Shown here: piece after piece, positions 51,524-60,875 of the stretch
How positions within the stretch are numbered: the first letter of the stretch is position 1
Layout: each line of letters opens with the position of its first letter
NCBI RefSeq assembly: GCF_030817195.1
Contig: NZ_JAUSYZ010000001.1
Location: forward strand, 3,162,001-3,226,000
Direction: 5' to 3'
Length of the DNA stretch: 64,000 nt
Source: Arthrobacter globiformis
GTDB lineage: Bacteria > Actinomycetota > Actinomycetes > Actinomycetales > Micrococcaceae
Notes under the pieces: generated by a model
Told to the model about the DNA's origin: nothing
Databases searched by the model: none
The model's input: only the letters and a program-made list of their open reading frames with translations
Program-made: the position numbers and the translations under genes

Positions 51524-53193
51524 CGGCCGGCTCCGAATCGGCGCTGGGAGGTGGCCTGCCGGCGGGCGGCGCCATGAGGGTCATGGGGTCGGAAACCGAG
51601 TACGGGATTCACGCGCCGGCCGCACCGGGCGCCAATGCCACCATGATGTCCGCCCGGGTGGTCCAGGCCTATGCCCAGGTCACGCGGCTCCGGGCCGCCG
51701 GCGGGGCTGAAACCCGCTGGGACTACACGGACGAGGAGCCGTTGCACGACGCCCGCGGCTGGACGCTCGAACGCGGCCAGGCCCACCCGAGCCAGCTGAC
51801 GGACCAGCCGCCCGTGCTGGACGCCGAGGCCGTGGCGCTTGCTTACGGCCGGGAAGAGCTTGAGCTCGACGGCGAGGACGAATCGGGCTCGCTGCTGATG
51901 AACATGGTGCTCGGCAACGGGGCACGGCTCTATGTGGACCACGCCCACCCCGAGTACTCCAGCCCGGAGGTCACCAACCCCGCGGCGGCAGTGGCCTGGG
52001 ACGCGGCCGGGGACCTCGTGGGCCTGGCTGCGGTCCGCAGGCTGGCCAGCGACACGGAACTTCCCGCCGTCAACCTCTACAAGAACAACACCGACAACAA
52101 GTCCGTATCCTACGGGTCGCACGAAAACTACCTGATGCCGCGGTCCGTGCCGTTCGGCGACATTGTCCGCGGGCTGACCCCGTTCTTCGTGTCGCGGCAG
52201 ATCATCTGCGGCTCCGGGCGGGTGGGCATGGGCCAGGACAGCTCCCGGCCCGGCTACCAGATCAGCCAGCGGGCGGACTTCTTCGAGGCGGAGGTGGGCC
52301 TTGAGACCACCATCCGGCGCCCCATCATCAACACCCGCGACGAGCCCCATGCCACGGCCGACAAGTACCGGCGGCTGCACGTCATCATCGGCGACGCCAA
52401 CCTGAGTCAGGTGTCCAACTACCTGAAGTTCGGGACCACCGCCATGGTGCTGAGCCTGATCGAGGCGGGGCTCGCGCCGCGCATCGAGGTCCACGAGCCC
52501 GTGGCCGCGCTGCAGGCGATCAGCCACGACACCACCCTCACCACCAAGATCAGGCTGCTGGACGGCCGCCGGGTGACGGCCCTTGACCTGCAGTGGATGT
52601 ACCACGAGGCCGCCGCCAAGCTCGCCCAGGATACGGGGGTCTCGGACGCCATTGACGGCGACGGCCACACCCATGCCGTGCTGGAGCGCTGGGCCACCAC
52701 CCTGACCCAGCTGGACAGCGACCGGGCCGCCGCAGCCACCTCGGTGGAGTGGCTGGCCAAACTGTCCATCCTGGAGGGCTACCGCCAACGCGACGGGCTC
52801 CAGTGGGATGACGCCCGGCTCGGGCTGGTGGATCTGCAGTGGGCCGACCTCCGGCCCGAGAAGGGGCTCTACTACCGCATGCTGTCCCGGAACCGGATGC
52901 AGCGGATCGTGGACGACGCCGACATCGCAGCAGCGGTAACGGAACCGCCGTCGGACACCCGCGCGTACTTCCGCGGACGCTGCGTCAGCAGCTTCAGCAA
53001 GGACGTGGTGGGGGCCAGCTGGGACTCGGTGATCTTCGACGTGCCGGGCTACGGAAGGCTGCAGCGCGTCCCCACCCGGGAACCGCTGCGCGGCACGAAG
53101 GCGCTGACCGGAGGGCTGTTTGCCAGGCACAACGAGGCAGGACCGTTCCTCGCGGAACTGCTCGGATCGGCACCGGCTCCGCCACAGGCATAA
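51520..53193 (+). CDS. dop: Deamidase of Pup / depupylase
   Basis: A 557-residue glutamine-synthetase-fold enzyme that deamidates the C-terminal glutamine of Pup and cleaves Pup from substrates. VMGSETEYGIHAP carries the metal-binding glutamate, and VNLYKNNTDNKSVSYGSHEN and IINTRDEPHA are shared with PafA. It is longer than PafA and keeps the Dop loop insertion near residue 40. The GTG start overlaps the arc stop by 4 bp; an internal ATG at 51574 would remove 18 residues. Confidence 0.96.
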   Translation: MTAGSESALGGGLPAGGAMRVMGSETEYGIHAPAAPGANATMMSARVVQAYAQVTRLRAAGGAETRWDYTDEEPLHDARGWTLERGQAHPSQLTDQPPVLDAEAVALAYGREELELDGEDESGSLLMNMVLGNGARLYVDHAHPEYSSPEVTNPAAAVAWDAAGDLVGLAAVRRLASDTELPAVNLYKNNTDNKSVSYGSHENYLMPRSVPFGDIVRGLTPFFVSRQIICGSGRVGMGQDSSRPGYQISQRADFFEAEVGLETTIRRPIINTRDEPHATADKYRRLHVIIGDANLSQVSNYLKFGTTAMVLSLIEAGLAPRIEVHEPVAALQAISHDTTLTTKIRLLDGRRVTALDLQWMYHEAAAKLAQDTGVSDAIDGDGHTHAVLERWATTLTQLDSDRAAAATSVEWLAKLSILEGYRQRDGLQWDDARLGLVDLQWADLRPEKGLYYRMLSRNRMQRIVDDADIAAAVTEPPSDTRAYFRGRCVSSFSKDVVGASWDSVIFDVPGYGRLQRVPTREPLRGTKALTGGLFARHNEAGPFLAELLGSAPAPPQA

Positions 53194-53278
53194 TGCACCC
53201 CGCAAAGGCCCTTTGCGTGGCAATATGGGCATACAGGATGTCCCTGAAGCAACCGGGGACTGGATAAAGGAGAAGGAC

Positions 53279-53479
53279 ATGGCAGGCCAGGAGCAGCAGC
53301 AGCCGCAGCCACGCGACACCGAGGTCGAGGAAGAGGTCCCCGCACCGCCGGCGCCCGCAGAAGGACAGGCATCCGCGTCGACACAGGGTGTTGACGATCT
53401 CCTCGACGAGATCGACGGCGTCCTGGAGTCCAACGCGGAGGAATTCGTCCGGGCGTTCGTCCAAAAGGGCGGCCAGTAG
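53279..53479 (+). CDS. pup: Prokaryotic ubiquitin-like protein
   Basis: A 66-residue, largely disordered, acidic protein. Its C-terminus NAEEFVRAFVQKGGQ carries the GGQ end, which Dop must convert to GGE before PafA can ligate it to lysines. The helix DLLDEIDGVLESNAEEFVRA binds the ARC coiled coil. AAGGAG precedes the ATG. It lies between dop and prcB. Confidence 0.97.
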   Translation: MAGQEQQQPQPRDTEVEEEVPAPPAPAEGQASASTQGVDDLLDEIDGVLESNAEEFVRAFVQKGGQ

Positions 53480-53563
53480 ACCGGCAGCGACACCACCCGC
53501 ACCGGGCACGGAGGCCAGAGGTACCGGACAGCCGCTGAAGTAACACGTTGAAGGAGTGCACCA

Positions 53564-54385
53564 GTGCAGGAGACAACAGCCAACAAGGTAGCCGCCCACG
53601 CGACGTCGTCGTTCACTGAGCATCTCCAACGCGACCGTCCGGAACTGCTTCCCCAATACGCACCGTTCGCGTCGGGCACGCCCGCCGCCCAGCCCCTCGC
53701 CGTGCCCCACGCCACCACCATCGTGGCCATGACCTACGCCGGCGGCATCGTCATGGCCGGTGACCGCCGGGCCACCATGGGCAACATCATCGCCAGCCGG
53801 CACATCGAAAAGGTCTTTCCCGCCGACCAGTATTCAGTCCTGGGAATCGCCGGCACCGCAGGCATCGCGATCGACCTGACCCGCCTGTTCCAGGTGGAGC
53901 TCGAGCACTACGAGAAGATCGAGGGCACCCTGCTGAGCCTGGACGGCAAGGCGAACCGGCTCGGCGCCATGATCCGGGGCAACCTGCCGATGGCGCTGCA
54001 GGGCCTCGCCGTGGTCCCGCTGTTCGCGGGCTTCGACACTGCCGCCGGGGTCGGCAGGCTCTTCTCCTATGACGTGACCGGCGGCCGCTACGAGGAACAG
54101 GAACACCACGCCGTGGGCTCCGGATCCATGTTCGCTCGCGGCGCCCTCAAGAAGCTTTGGCGGCCGAACCTGCCCGAAGACGAAGCGATAGCAGTCGCCG
54201 TCGAATCCCTGTACGACGCAGCCGACGACGACTCCGCCACCGGCGGCCCCGACCCCGTGCGGCAGCTGTGGCCCGTGGTGTACGCCGTCAACCGGGCCGG
54301 AGCCCGGCGGGTATCCGAACGAGAACTCGCAACAATGGCCGGAAACATCATCGAGTCCAGGGCAGCTGCCCGCAGGGAGGCCTGA
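53564..54385 (+). CDS. prcB: 20S proteasome beta subunit
   Basis: A 273-residue precursor of the catalytic subunit. The first 50 residues are a propeptide. Cleavage exposes Thr51 in HATTIVAMTYAGGIVMAGDR as the active nucleophile. The Lys and Asp partners are within the conserved GDRRAT and later segments. The GTG start is preceded by GAAGGAG. It ends 1 nt before prcA. Confidence 0.96.
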   Translation: MQETTANKVAAHATSSFTEHLQRDRPELLPQYAPFASGTPAAQPLAVPHATTIVAMTYAGGIVMAGDRRATMGNIIASRHIEKVFPADQYSVLGIAGTAGIAIDLTRLFQVELEHYEKIEGTLLSLDGKANRLGAMIRGNLPMALQGLAVVPLFAGFDTAAGVGRLFSYDVTGGRYEEQEHHAVGSGSMFARGALKKLWRPNLPEDEAIAVAVESLYDAADDDSATGGPDPVRQLWPVVYAVNRAGARRVSERELATMAGNIIESRAAARREA

Positions 54386-54386
54386 T

Positions 54387-55094
54387 ATGACACAGCAGTT
54401 CTATGTCTCTCCCGAGCAGCTGATGAAGGACCGTGCGGATTTCGCACGGAAGGGCATCGCCCGCGGCCGGTCCGTGATCGTGATCAGCTGCGAGGACGGG
54501 ATTGCGCTCGTGGCAGAGAACCCGTCACCGTCGCTGCATAAGATCGGCGAGATCTACGACAAGATCGCCTTCGCCGCCGTCGGGAAGTACAACGAGTTTG
54601 AGAGCCTCCGCCAGGCCGGGGTGCGTTACGCCGACGTCCGCGGCTATTCCTACGACCGCGACGACGTCACGGCCAGGGGACTGGCCAGCGTCTACGCCCA
54701 GAGCCTGGGCGCCGTGTTCACCGCGGAGCAGAAGCCGTTCGAGGTGGAACTGGCCGTGGCAGAAGTCGGAGCCAGCCAGGACCTCGACCACCTCTACCGC
54801 CTCACGTTCGACGGCTCGATCGCGGACGAGCACAACTTCATTGTGATGGGCGGCCAGGCGGACAAGGTGTCCGGGGCGGTCGAGGGCGGCTGGCAGCGCG
54901 ACCTCTCGTTCGCGGCGGCGATCCGGCTCGCCGTCAAGGGACTCGTGACGGACAACGAGGCACCCGACCTGCCAGCCAAGGCCCTGGAAGTGGCTGTGCT
55001 GGACCGAAGTTCGGAAAGCAACAGGGGTACGCGGAGGGCTTTCCGCAGATTGTCCGACCAGGACGTTGTGGAACTGCTGGCTGAGGAGAGCTGA
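54387..55094 (+). CDS. prcA: 20S proteasome alpha subunit
   Basis: A 235-residue structural subunit that forms the outer rings and gate of the proteasome. It begins MTQQFYVSPEQLMKDRADFA with the gate-forming tail and has GIARGRSVIVISCEDGIALV. It lacks a catalytic threonine, as expected for alpha. The tail after FRRLSDQDVVELL is acidic. pafA starts 1 nt after the stop. Confidence 0.96.
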   Translation: MTQQFYVSPEQLMKDRADFARKGIARGRSVIVISCEDGIALVAENPSPSLHKIGEIYDKIAFAAVGKYNEFESLRQAGVRYADVRGYSYDRDDVTARGLASVYAQSLGAVFTAEQKPFEVELAVAEVGASQDLDHLYRLTFDGSIADEHNFIVMGGQADKVSGAVEGGWQRDLSFAAAIRLAVKGLVTDNEAPDLPAKALEVAVLDRSSESNRGTRRAFRRLSDQDVVELLAEES

Positions 55095-55095
55095 C

Positions 55096-56460
55096 ATGGA
55101 CAAGAGGATCTTCGGCATTGAAACCGAATTCGGGATTTCCTATTCGAGCCCGGATTCCCGCCCCCTCGCCCCGGAGGAAGTGGCCCGCTACCTGTTCCGC
55201 AAGGTGGTGAGCTGGGGACGGTCCTCCAATGTGTTCCTCACCAACGGGTCCCGCCTGTACCTCGACGTAGGCTCGCATCCGGAATACGCAACCGCGGAAT
55301 GCGACGACCTCGCCCAGCTGATCGCCCATGACCGCGCCGGGGAGCTCATCCTGGACGACCTCGTTGACGAGGCCCAGTCCAGGCTGGCTGCCGAGGGCTT
55401 CAACGGCACGGTGTATCTGTTCAAGAACAACACGGACTCCGCCGGCAACTCCTACGGCAGCCACGAGAACTACCTCATTCCCCGCCGCGGCGAGTTCACC
55501 CGGCTGGCCGAGATCCTGATCCCGTTCCTCGTTACGCGCCAGCTCATCGCCGGTGCTGGCAAGATCCTGAAGACGCCGCACGGAGCCACCTACGCGTTTT
55601 CGCAGCGGGCGGACCACATCTGGGAGGGCGTGTCATCCGCCACCACCCGTTCCCGGCCCATCATCAACACCCGCGACGAGCCGCACGCCGACGCCGAGTT
55701 CTACCGCCGCCTGCACGTGATCGTCGGCGACTCCAACATGTCCGAGACCACTGCGCTGCTCAAGGTGGGCACCGTGGACCTCATCCTGCGGATGATCGAG
55801 GCCGGCGTAATCATGCGGGACATGCGGATGGAAAACCCCATCCGCAGCATCCGGGAGATCTCCCACGACCTGAGCGGCCGCGCGCTTGTCCGGCTCGCCA
55901 ACGGCCGCCAACTCACCGCGCTGGAGATCCAGCAGGAGTACCTGAGCAAAGTCACGGCGTTCGTCGAGGAAAACGGAGCCCACAACCCGCACGTCCCGCT
56001 GATCCTGGACCTGTGGGGGCGGACGCTGCGCGCCATCGAAAGCGGCGACTCCAGCACCATCGAGACCGAAATCGACTGGGCGATCAAGAAAAAGCTCATG
56101 GACAGCTACCGCAGGCGCCACGGCCTGGGCCTGGACGCCCCCCGGATCGCGCAGCTGGACCTCACCTACCACGACATCTCCCGTTCCCGCGGCCTGTATT
56201 ACCTTCTGCAGTCGCGCGGGGCAGTCCGCCGGGTGACCGAGGAGACGGCCATCAAGGACGCCGTGGACGCCCCGCCGCAGACCACCCGGGCCAAACTGCG
56301 TGGCGACTTCGTCCGCAAGGCACAGGAGCTGGGCCGTGACTACACCGTGGACTGGGTCCATCTGAAGCTCAACGACCGCGCGCACCAGACCATTTTGTGC
56401 AAGGACCCGTTCCGCAACGAGGACGAGCGGGTGGATGCGCTTCTGGACTCTATGGGCTGA
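55096..56460 (+). CDS. pafA: Pup-protein ligase
   Basis: A 454-residue glutamine-synthetase-like ligase that links the C-terminal glutamate of Pup to substrate lysines with ATP. FGIETEFGISYSS carries the conserved metal-binding glutamate, and the segments VYLFKNNTDSAGNSYGSHEN and IINTRDEPHA align with Dop. The C-terminal domain near residues 400-450 is also typical. GAGGAGAG precedes the ATG. It follows prcA directly. Confidence 0.97.
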   Translation: MDKRIFGIETEFGISYSSPDSRPLAPEEVARYLFRKVVSWGRSSNVFLTNGSRLYLDVGSHPEYATAECDDLAQLIAHDRAGELILDDLVDEAQSRLAAEGFNGTVYLFKNNTDSAGNSYGSHENYLIPRRGEFTRLAEILIPFLVTRQLIAGAGKILKTPHGATYAFSQRADHIWEGVSSATTRSRPIINTRDEPHADAEFYRRLHVIVGDSNMSETTALLKVGTVDLILRMIEAGVIMRDMRMENPIRSIREISHDLSGRALVRLANGRQLTALEIQQEYLSKVTAFVEENGAHNPHVPLILDLWGRTLRAIESGDSSTIETEIDWAIKKKLMDSYRRRHGLGLDAPRIAQLDLTYHDISRSRGLYYLLQSRGAVRRVTEETAIKDAVDAPPQTTRAKLRGDFVRKAQELGRDYTVDWVHLKLNDRAHQTILCKDPFRNEDERVDALLDSMG

Positions 56461-56569
56461 TACCCAGCTTTCCGCGTTACTCTGGAAGAGGCCGTTCTGC
56501 GGTCCTGACTGCCTTGCCGTGTCCAGCATCCCGGCAGGGCATCCATCTTGCCCCGACGAAAGTTCTTAC

Positions 56570-57499
56570 GTGCGCCGACTACTAGCAATCCTTCTTCCCG
56601 CGCTGCTTCTGCTGACCGCCTGCGGTGGCCAGGAGCCCGCAGCCCCGGAACCGACCAGCCAGTCCGCGGGTGAGACCGCCAAGCTCGACTCGCTCAAGCT
56701 GACGGACAAGGGGGACAAGAAAGCCCCGGGCGTCGAGTTCGCCAAGCCCCTCGAGGTTGCCGAACCCACCGTCAAGGTTGTCACCGAAGGCGGCGGGGAA
56801 CGCGTGAAGGCCAACCAGATCGCCGAGATTTCCGTTCTTGCCCTCAATGCCAAGGACGGCTCCACGCTGGATGACAGCTTCCCCCGCGATCCCGAGCCCC
56901 TTGAACTGAACGATGAACTCAAGACCGGCAGCGCGATCGTCTACAACGCGTTTGTTGGCGCCAAGGTGGGCTCCCAGCTCGCCCTCGCCATCCCGGGCAA
57001 GGCAGCGGCAAAAGGCCAGGCTGCCCAGCCGACCCAGCTTCTGATCATCAAGGTGCTCTCGGCCAAGGAGGCCCCGAAGGTGCTCGACAAGCCTGAGGGC
57101 GATCCGGTCACCCCGCCCGCCGGCCTGCCGACCGTTACCGAGAAGGATGGCGTCCCGGAGCTCTCCGTCAAGGGCGTCGCAGCCCCGAAGAAGCTCATCG
57201 CCCAGGACCTGATCAAGGGCAAAGGCGCAACCGTCAAGGCCACGGACACCCTGACCGTGAACTACGTCGGTGTGGCCCTGGCCAGCGGCAAGAAGTTCGA
57301 CTCCAGCTTTGACCGCAAGCAGACGGCAGAGTTCGCGCTCAACCAGGTCATCAAGGGCTGGACCCAGGGCCTGACCGGAAAAACGGTCGGTTCCCGCGTC
57401 CTGCTCGTCATCCCCAAGGATCTGGCCTATGGCGACTCCGGCCAGGGTGACGCGAAGGGCGACCTCGCGTTCGTCGTCGACATCCTGGGTGCTAAGTAA
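56570..57499 (+). CDS. Lipoprotein peptidyl-prolyl isomerase (FKBP-type, two domains)
   Basis: A 309-residue secreted lipoprotein. The signal MRRLLAILLPALLLLTACGG ends in a lipobox with Cys18 as the lipidated residue. An FKBP-like domain without clear catalytic residues lies at about 70-175. A canonical FKBP domain follows (VNYVGVALASGKKFDSSFDR, then VIKGWTQGLTGKTVGSRVLL). It should fold proteins on the outer face of the membrane. GTG 56570 is chosen because it starts the signal peptide. Confidence 0.9.
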   Translation: MRRLLAILLPALLLLTACGGQEPAAPEPTSQSAGETAKLDSLKLTDKGDKKAPGVEFAKPLEVAEPTVKVVTEGGGERVKANQIAEISVLALNAKDGSTLDDSFPRDPEPLELNDELKTGSAIVYNAFVGAKVGSQLALAIPGKAAAKGQAAQPTQLLIIKVLSAKEAPKVLDKPEGDPVTPPAGLPTVTEKDGVPELSVKGVAAPKKLIAQDLIKGKGATVKATDTLTVNYVGVALASGKKFDSSFDRKQTAEFALNQVIKGWTQGLTGKTVGSRVLLVIPKDLAYGDSGQGDAKGDLAFVVDILGAK

Positions 57500-57558
57500 A
57501 CCCAGGCGTCAAGCAACACCCCCGAATACCCAAGTTCCCACAAGCAGAAGGAGCAACC

Positions 57559-57954
57559 ATGTCATTTGGCCAGCGCAAGCTCGACCGTGAAAAGCCGGAA
57601 ATCGACTTCCCCGAAGGCCCGGTGCCCACGGAACTCGTCATCACGGACATCATTGAGGGCGACGGTCCCGAGGCCAAGGCGGGCGACACCGTCTCCACGC
57701 ACTACGTCGGCGTGGCCTGGTCCACCGGCGAAGAGTTCGACGCCTCGTGGGGTCGCGGCGCCCCGCTGGACTTCCGTGTCGGCGTCGGCCAGGTCATCCA
57801 GGGCTGGGACCAGGGGCTGCTCGGCATGAAGGTCGGCGGACGCCGCCGCCTTGAGATCCCCTCGGAGCTGGCTTACGGCTCTCGCGGTGCTGGCGGAGCC
57901 ATCGGCCCGAACGAAGCACTCATCTTCGTCGTGGATCTGGTGGGCGTCCGCTAA
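57559..57954 (+). CDS. FKBP-type peptidyl-prolyl isomerase
   Basis: A 131-residue single-domain FKBP without a signal peptide, hence cytoplasmic. Motifs are VSTHYVGVAWSTGEEFDASW, VGQVIQGWDQGLLGMKVGGR and IPSELAYGSRGAGG. AGAAGGAG precedes the ATG. It follows the lipoprotein FKBP gene by 59 nt and is probably co-transcribed with it; together they are a usual companion of the actinobacterial proteasome locus. Confidence 0.95.
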   Translation: MSFGQRKLDREKPEIDFPEGPVPTELVITDIIEGDGPEAKAGDTVSTHYVGVAWSTGEEFDASWGRGAPLDFRVGVGQVIQGWDQGLLGMKVGGRRRLEIPSELAYGSRGAGGAIGPNEALIFVVDLVGVR

Positions 57955-57956
57955 TC

Positions 57957-58046
57957 CCCACCGGCTCCCTGCCCTCGCAAGCTCGGGCCGGGGCCCTCGC
58001 CGGCGTGGGCCCACCCACCGGCTCCCTGCCCTCGCAAGCTCGGGCC
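57957..58046. repeat. Two exact 33-nt direct repeats with REP-like core
   Basis: The unit starts CCCACCGGCTCCCTGCCCTC and occurs at 57957-57989 and again at 58014-58046. Its CTCGCAAGCTCG core is the reverse complement of the core in the two REP-like copies near 32.5-32.7 kb, so one repeat family is likely present at two loci. Confidence 0.75.
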
Positions 58047-58058
58047 CCTGTACTGCGC

Positions 58059-58104
58059 AAGCGCGGTAACAATCGGAAGGATTTTCCGGATTGTTGCCGC
58101 GCTT
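58059..58104 (+). terminator. Terminator after the FKBP genes
   Basis: AAGCGCGGTAACAATCGGAA pairs with the segment ending GATTGTTGCCGCGCTT, with one G-U pair and one bulge, about 20 bp. A TTTTT run follows shortly after, so it likely ends the upstream operon. Confidence 0.8.
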
Positions 58105-58143
58105 TCGCGTTTTTGCCGGAACGGCTTTAGTAACGTAACGAGG

Positions 58144-60153
58144 GTGTCCGCCCAACGTACTGAACGCCTGCTGAACCTCCTGATCGCACTGCTGAACTCG
58201 CGGTACGGCCTGCGACGCAGTGAGCTGCGGGAGAAAATCTATGCCGGCGGCGCGGCCAGCGACGCCGCCTTTGGCCGCATGTTCGAACGCGACAAGAACG
58301 ATCTGCGCGACTTCGGCTTCGACGTCGAGACGGTCACGGACCTGGGCTGGAGTTCGGACGATCCGGGCACCACCCGGTACCGGATCGGCAGGGAATCCAA
58401 CCGCCTGCCCGATGTGGAGCTGACCCCGGACGAGTGGACGGTCCTGCTGCTGGCTTCGCAGCTTTGGGAGCAGGCGGCACTGGGCACGGCGGCGAGCAAC
58501 GCCCTCCGCAAGCTCCAGGCGGCGGGCGGCCTGGCCGACGTCGAACTTCCGGCCGGCGTGCAGCCGCGCATCAAGCCGGCCGGCCAGGCGTTCGAGGACC
58601 TCGTGGCCGCCATGCACGCCCAACACGCTGTCCGCTTCCGCTACCTGGCCGGCAGCACGGGCCGGGAAGAGGAACGCACGGTTGAACCGTGGGGCCTGGG
58701 CAGCCGCTTCGGCCAGTGGTACCTCGTCGGCTTCGACCGGGGCCGCGGCGCCAAGCGCTTCTTCCGGCTGTCGCGCTTCACGTCGGCCGTCACCATTCTG
58801 GAGAGGGAGGCCTTCACGCCGCCCGCCGGCTTCAACGTGCGTGCCCAGCTGGACAGCCTTCCGGAGCTTCCGGTCAGCGCCGCCGTCGTGGATGTCCGCA
58901 GCGGCAAGCTGCTGGGGCTGCGCAAGCGTGCCGCCGGGGCCACTACGTCCGCGGCCGCGGATCCGGACGCCGCCACAGGGACAGAGGCCGACGCCGGCTG
59001 GGACCGGCTTACCGTTCCCTACCGGGACGCTGAGGTGCTGGGAGAAGAACTGGCCTCCTACGGGCCGAACGTCAGGGTGGTGGCCCCCGCGGAGCTGTCC
59101 GCTGCTGTGCAGCGCCGCCTTGCGACTGCTGCCGCCTTCATCGACGCCCCGGTGCCGGCGTATTCGTTCGGCCATGCCGGGACGGGAAAGCGGACCCGCA
59201 AGCGCACGTCGGAGGACCAGCTCAAGCGGATGCTGCAGCTGGTGCCGTTCCTGGTCCGCAACCAGGGCCTGCCCATCGAGGAGGTCGCCGACAGGTTCGG
59301 GGTGACCCGGCAGGAACTCGAGGGCGATCTGCTGATCCTGATCTGCTCCGGCCTGCCGCAGGGCTACCCGGACGAGCTGCTGGACATCCAGTGGGAGGAA
59401 GGACACGTTTTCATCAGCCAGTCCATGGAGCTGAACCGGCCCGTCCGATTCACCGTGGACGAGGCCTGCGCGCTGCTCACCGGACTCGAGACCCTTAACG
59501 GCCTGCCGGAACTCGCCGAGGGCAGTGCCCTGGAATCGGTGACACTCAAGCTGATGGCGGCCGCGGGGGAGGAGGGGCTCCGCGCCGCTGCCCTGTCCGG
59601 GCCGGAGGTGGGACCCGGCAACTCAGCCAACCTCGAGGTCATCCGCGACGCGATCGAATCAGGGTCCCAGCTGCACCTCGTCTACCTATCCGCGCAGAAG
59701 GACACCCTGTCGGAGCGGGACGTGGATCCGCTCCGGCTCTACTCCCTGGACAACACCTGGTACTTCGAGGCCTACTGCCATTCGGCGGCCGGCCTCCGGA
59801 ATTTCCGGCTGGACCGGATCGAGGACCTCACCCCGACCGGCAAGCCCGTCTCGTCGGGGATAAAGCCCGACGGCGGGTTCCCGGCAAAGCTGTTCACCCC
59901 CAACGACGACGACACCCTGGTGACCGTCCAGCTCACCGCCCGCGGTGCCGGTCTCGCGGACGACTATTATGCCGAGCGGACAGCCCCGCTTCCGGACGGC
60001 GGCCTGGTGGCCGAAATCCGGTTCGGCAACACGGCATGGCTGCCCATGTTCGTAGCCCAGCACGGCGGAACGGCACGGATCCTGGAACCCGGGGCGCTTG
60101 CCCGCGCTTCACGGGAGTGGATCCAGGCAGCCCTGGCCCAATACAAGGGGTAG
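58144..60153 (+). CDS. pafBC: PafB-PafC fusion, DNA-damage transcription activator
   Basis: A 669-residue protein made of two copies of a winged-helix plus WYL module. The first HTH region begins SAQRTERLLNLLIALLNSRY and the second LKRMLQLVPFLVRNQGLPIE; WYL domains lie at about 145-235 and 495-600. In mycobacteria PafB and PafC are separate proteins that form a heterodimer activating RecA-independent DNA-repair genes. Arthrobacter species carry a natural fusion. The GTG at 58144 is the start. It follows a terminator, so it has its own promoter. Confidence 0.94.
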   Translation: MSAQRTERLLNLLIALLNSRYGLRRSELREKIYAGGAASDAAFGRMFERDKNDLRDFGFDVETVTDLGWSSDDPGTTRYRIGRESNRLPDVELTPDEWTVLLLASQLWEQAALGTAASNALRKLQAAGGLADVELPAGVQPRIKPAGQAFEDLVAAMHAQHAVRFRYLAGSTGREEERTVEPWGLGSRFGQWYLVGFDRGRGAKRFFRLSRFTSAVTILEREAFTPPAGFNVRAQLDSLPELPVSAAVVDVRSGKLLGLRKRAAGATTSAAADPDAATGTEADAGWDRLTVPYRDAEVLGEELASYGPNVRVVAPAELSAAVQRRLATAAAFIDAPVPAYSFGHAGTGKRTRKRTSEDQLKRMLQLVPFLVRNQGLPIEEVADRFGVTRQELEGDLLILICSGLPQGYPDELLDIQWEEGHVFISQSMELNRPVRFTVDEACALLTGLETLNGLPELAEGSALESVTLKLMAAAGEEGLRAAALSGPEVGPGNSANLEVIRDAIESGSQLHLVYLSAQKDTLSERDVDPLRLYSLDNTWYFEAYCHSAAGLRNFRLDRIEDLTPTGKPVSSGIKPDGGFPAKLFTPNDDDTLVTVQLTARGAGLADDYYAERTAPLPDGGLVAEIRFGNTAWLPMFVAQHGGTARILEPGALARASREWIQAALAQYKG

Positions 60154-60195
60154 CCAGTACAACGGCCAGCCAGTACGCCAGTTAGACTACTCAGC

Positions 60196-60564
60196 ATGCC
60201 TTGGTGGTCCTGGATCCTTATTTGGGTGGCGCTTGTGTCGCTGTCCCTCCTGTTCTTCGTGCTCATGGGTGTCCGCCTGTTCCGCCAGTTCATGGCGACG
60301 GTCAAGGAGCTCGGTGAAGCGGGGGACAAACTCACCCGCCTTCCCGTTCCCGCGGCAGCGTCCGCAGGTGCCATGGAGGCGGCCCCTGCTTCCGTCGTCG
60401 ATGGGGTTGCACCAGGAACCGCCCCTTTTGCCTCGCCGCACCAGCTGCGCCATGATTACCACGCCTCCAAGGAGGCCCGCAGGGAAGCCCGGCACGAGCG
60501 CAGGGTCCGCCGGAAGGCCGAACGGGGCCAGCCCCAGTCGCTGCGCGACATCGAATTCAGATAA
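60196..60564 (+). CDS. Single-pass membrane hypothetical protein
   Basis: A 122-residue protein with one N-terminal helix (WSWILIWVALVSLSLLFFVL). A charged cytoplasmic region ends in basic repeats (RREARHERRVRRKAERGQ). I do not recognise a function. It stands between pafBC and tatA and keeps a common reading direction with them, which suggests operon membership. Confidence 0.8.
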   Translation: MPWWSWILIWVALVSLSLLFFVLMGVRLFRQFMATVKELGEAGDKLTRLPVPAAASAGAMEAAPASVVDGVAPGTAPFASPHQLRHDYHASKEARREARHERRVRRKAERGQPQSLRDIEFR

Positions 60565-60599
60565 ACGTAGGATGTTACTAAACGAAAGGAACACCCACC

Positions 60600-60869
60600 A
60601 TGAGGCTTGAAGGCTGGCATCTCATCATCATCATCGTCCTGGCTTTGGTGCTCTTCGCGGCACCGAAGCTGCCCGGCATGGCCCGGAGCCTCGGCCAGTC
60701 GTTGCGCATTTTCAAGTCGGAAGTCCGCGAAATGAAGAAGGACGGGGCCCCGGAAGCCAAGGACGGCTCAGATCCCGTCGAAGGTACCGTCGTTAACCAC
60801 CCGCGCTCCGCCACGACGGATAACCGTCCTGCCGACGGAAACGACGTTCCGCCCCCCAACCGCGCCTAA
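60600..60869 (+). CDS. tatA: Twin-arginine translocase subunit TatA
   Basis: An 89-residue TatA: short N-terminal helix (WHLIIIIVLALVLFAAPKLP), a glycine-proline hinge, then an amphipathic helix (GMARSLGQSLRIFKSEVREM) and an acidic tail. It forms the pore for folded proteins. GAAAGGA precedes the ATG. tatC starts 6 nt after its stop. No tatB is adjacent, as in other actinobacteria. Confidence 0.95.
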   Translation: MRLEGWHLIIIIVLALVLFAAPKLPGMARSLGQSLRIFKSEVREMKKDGAPEAKDGSDPVEGTVVNHPRSATTDNRPADGNDVPPPNRA

Positions 60870-60875
60870 GATTTC

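Noticed and set aside
51436..53730. 764-codon reverse frame across dop, pup and prcB
   Set aside because: It is antisense to three proteasome genes with conserved motifs and its composition is repetitive.
57957..58046. CRISPR array
   Set aside because: Only two repeat copies with one short GC-rich spacer, intergenic hairpin potential and no cas genes.
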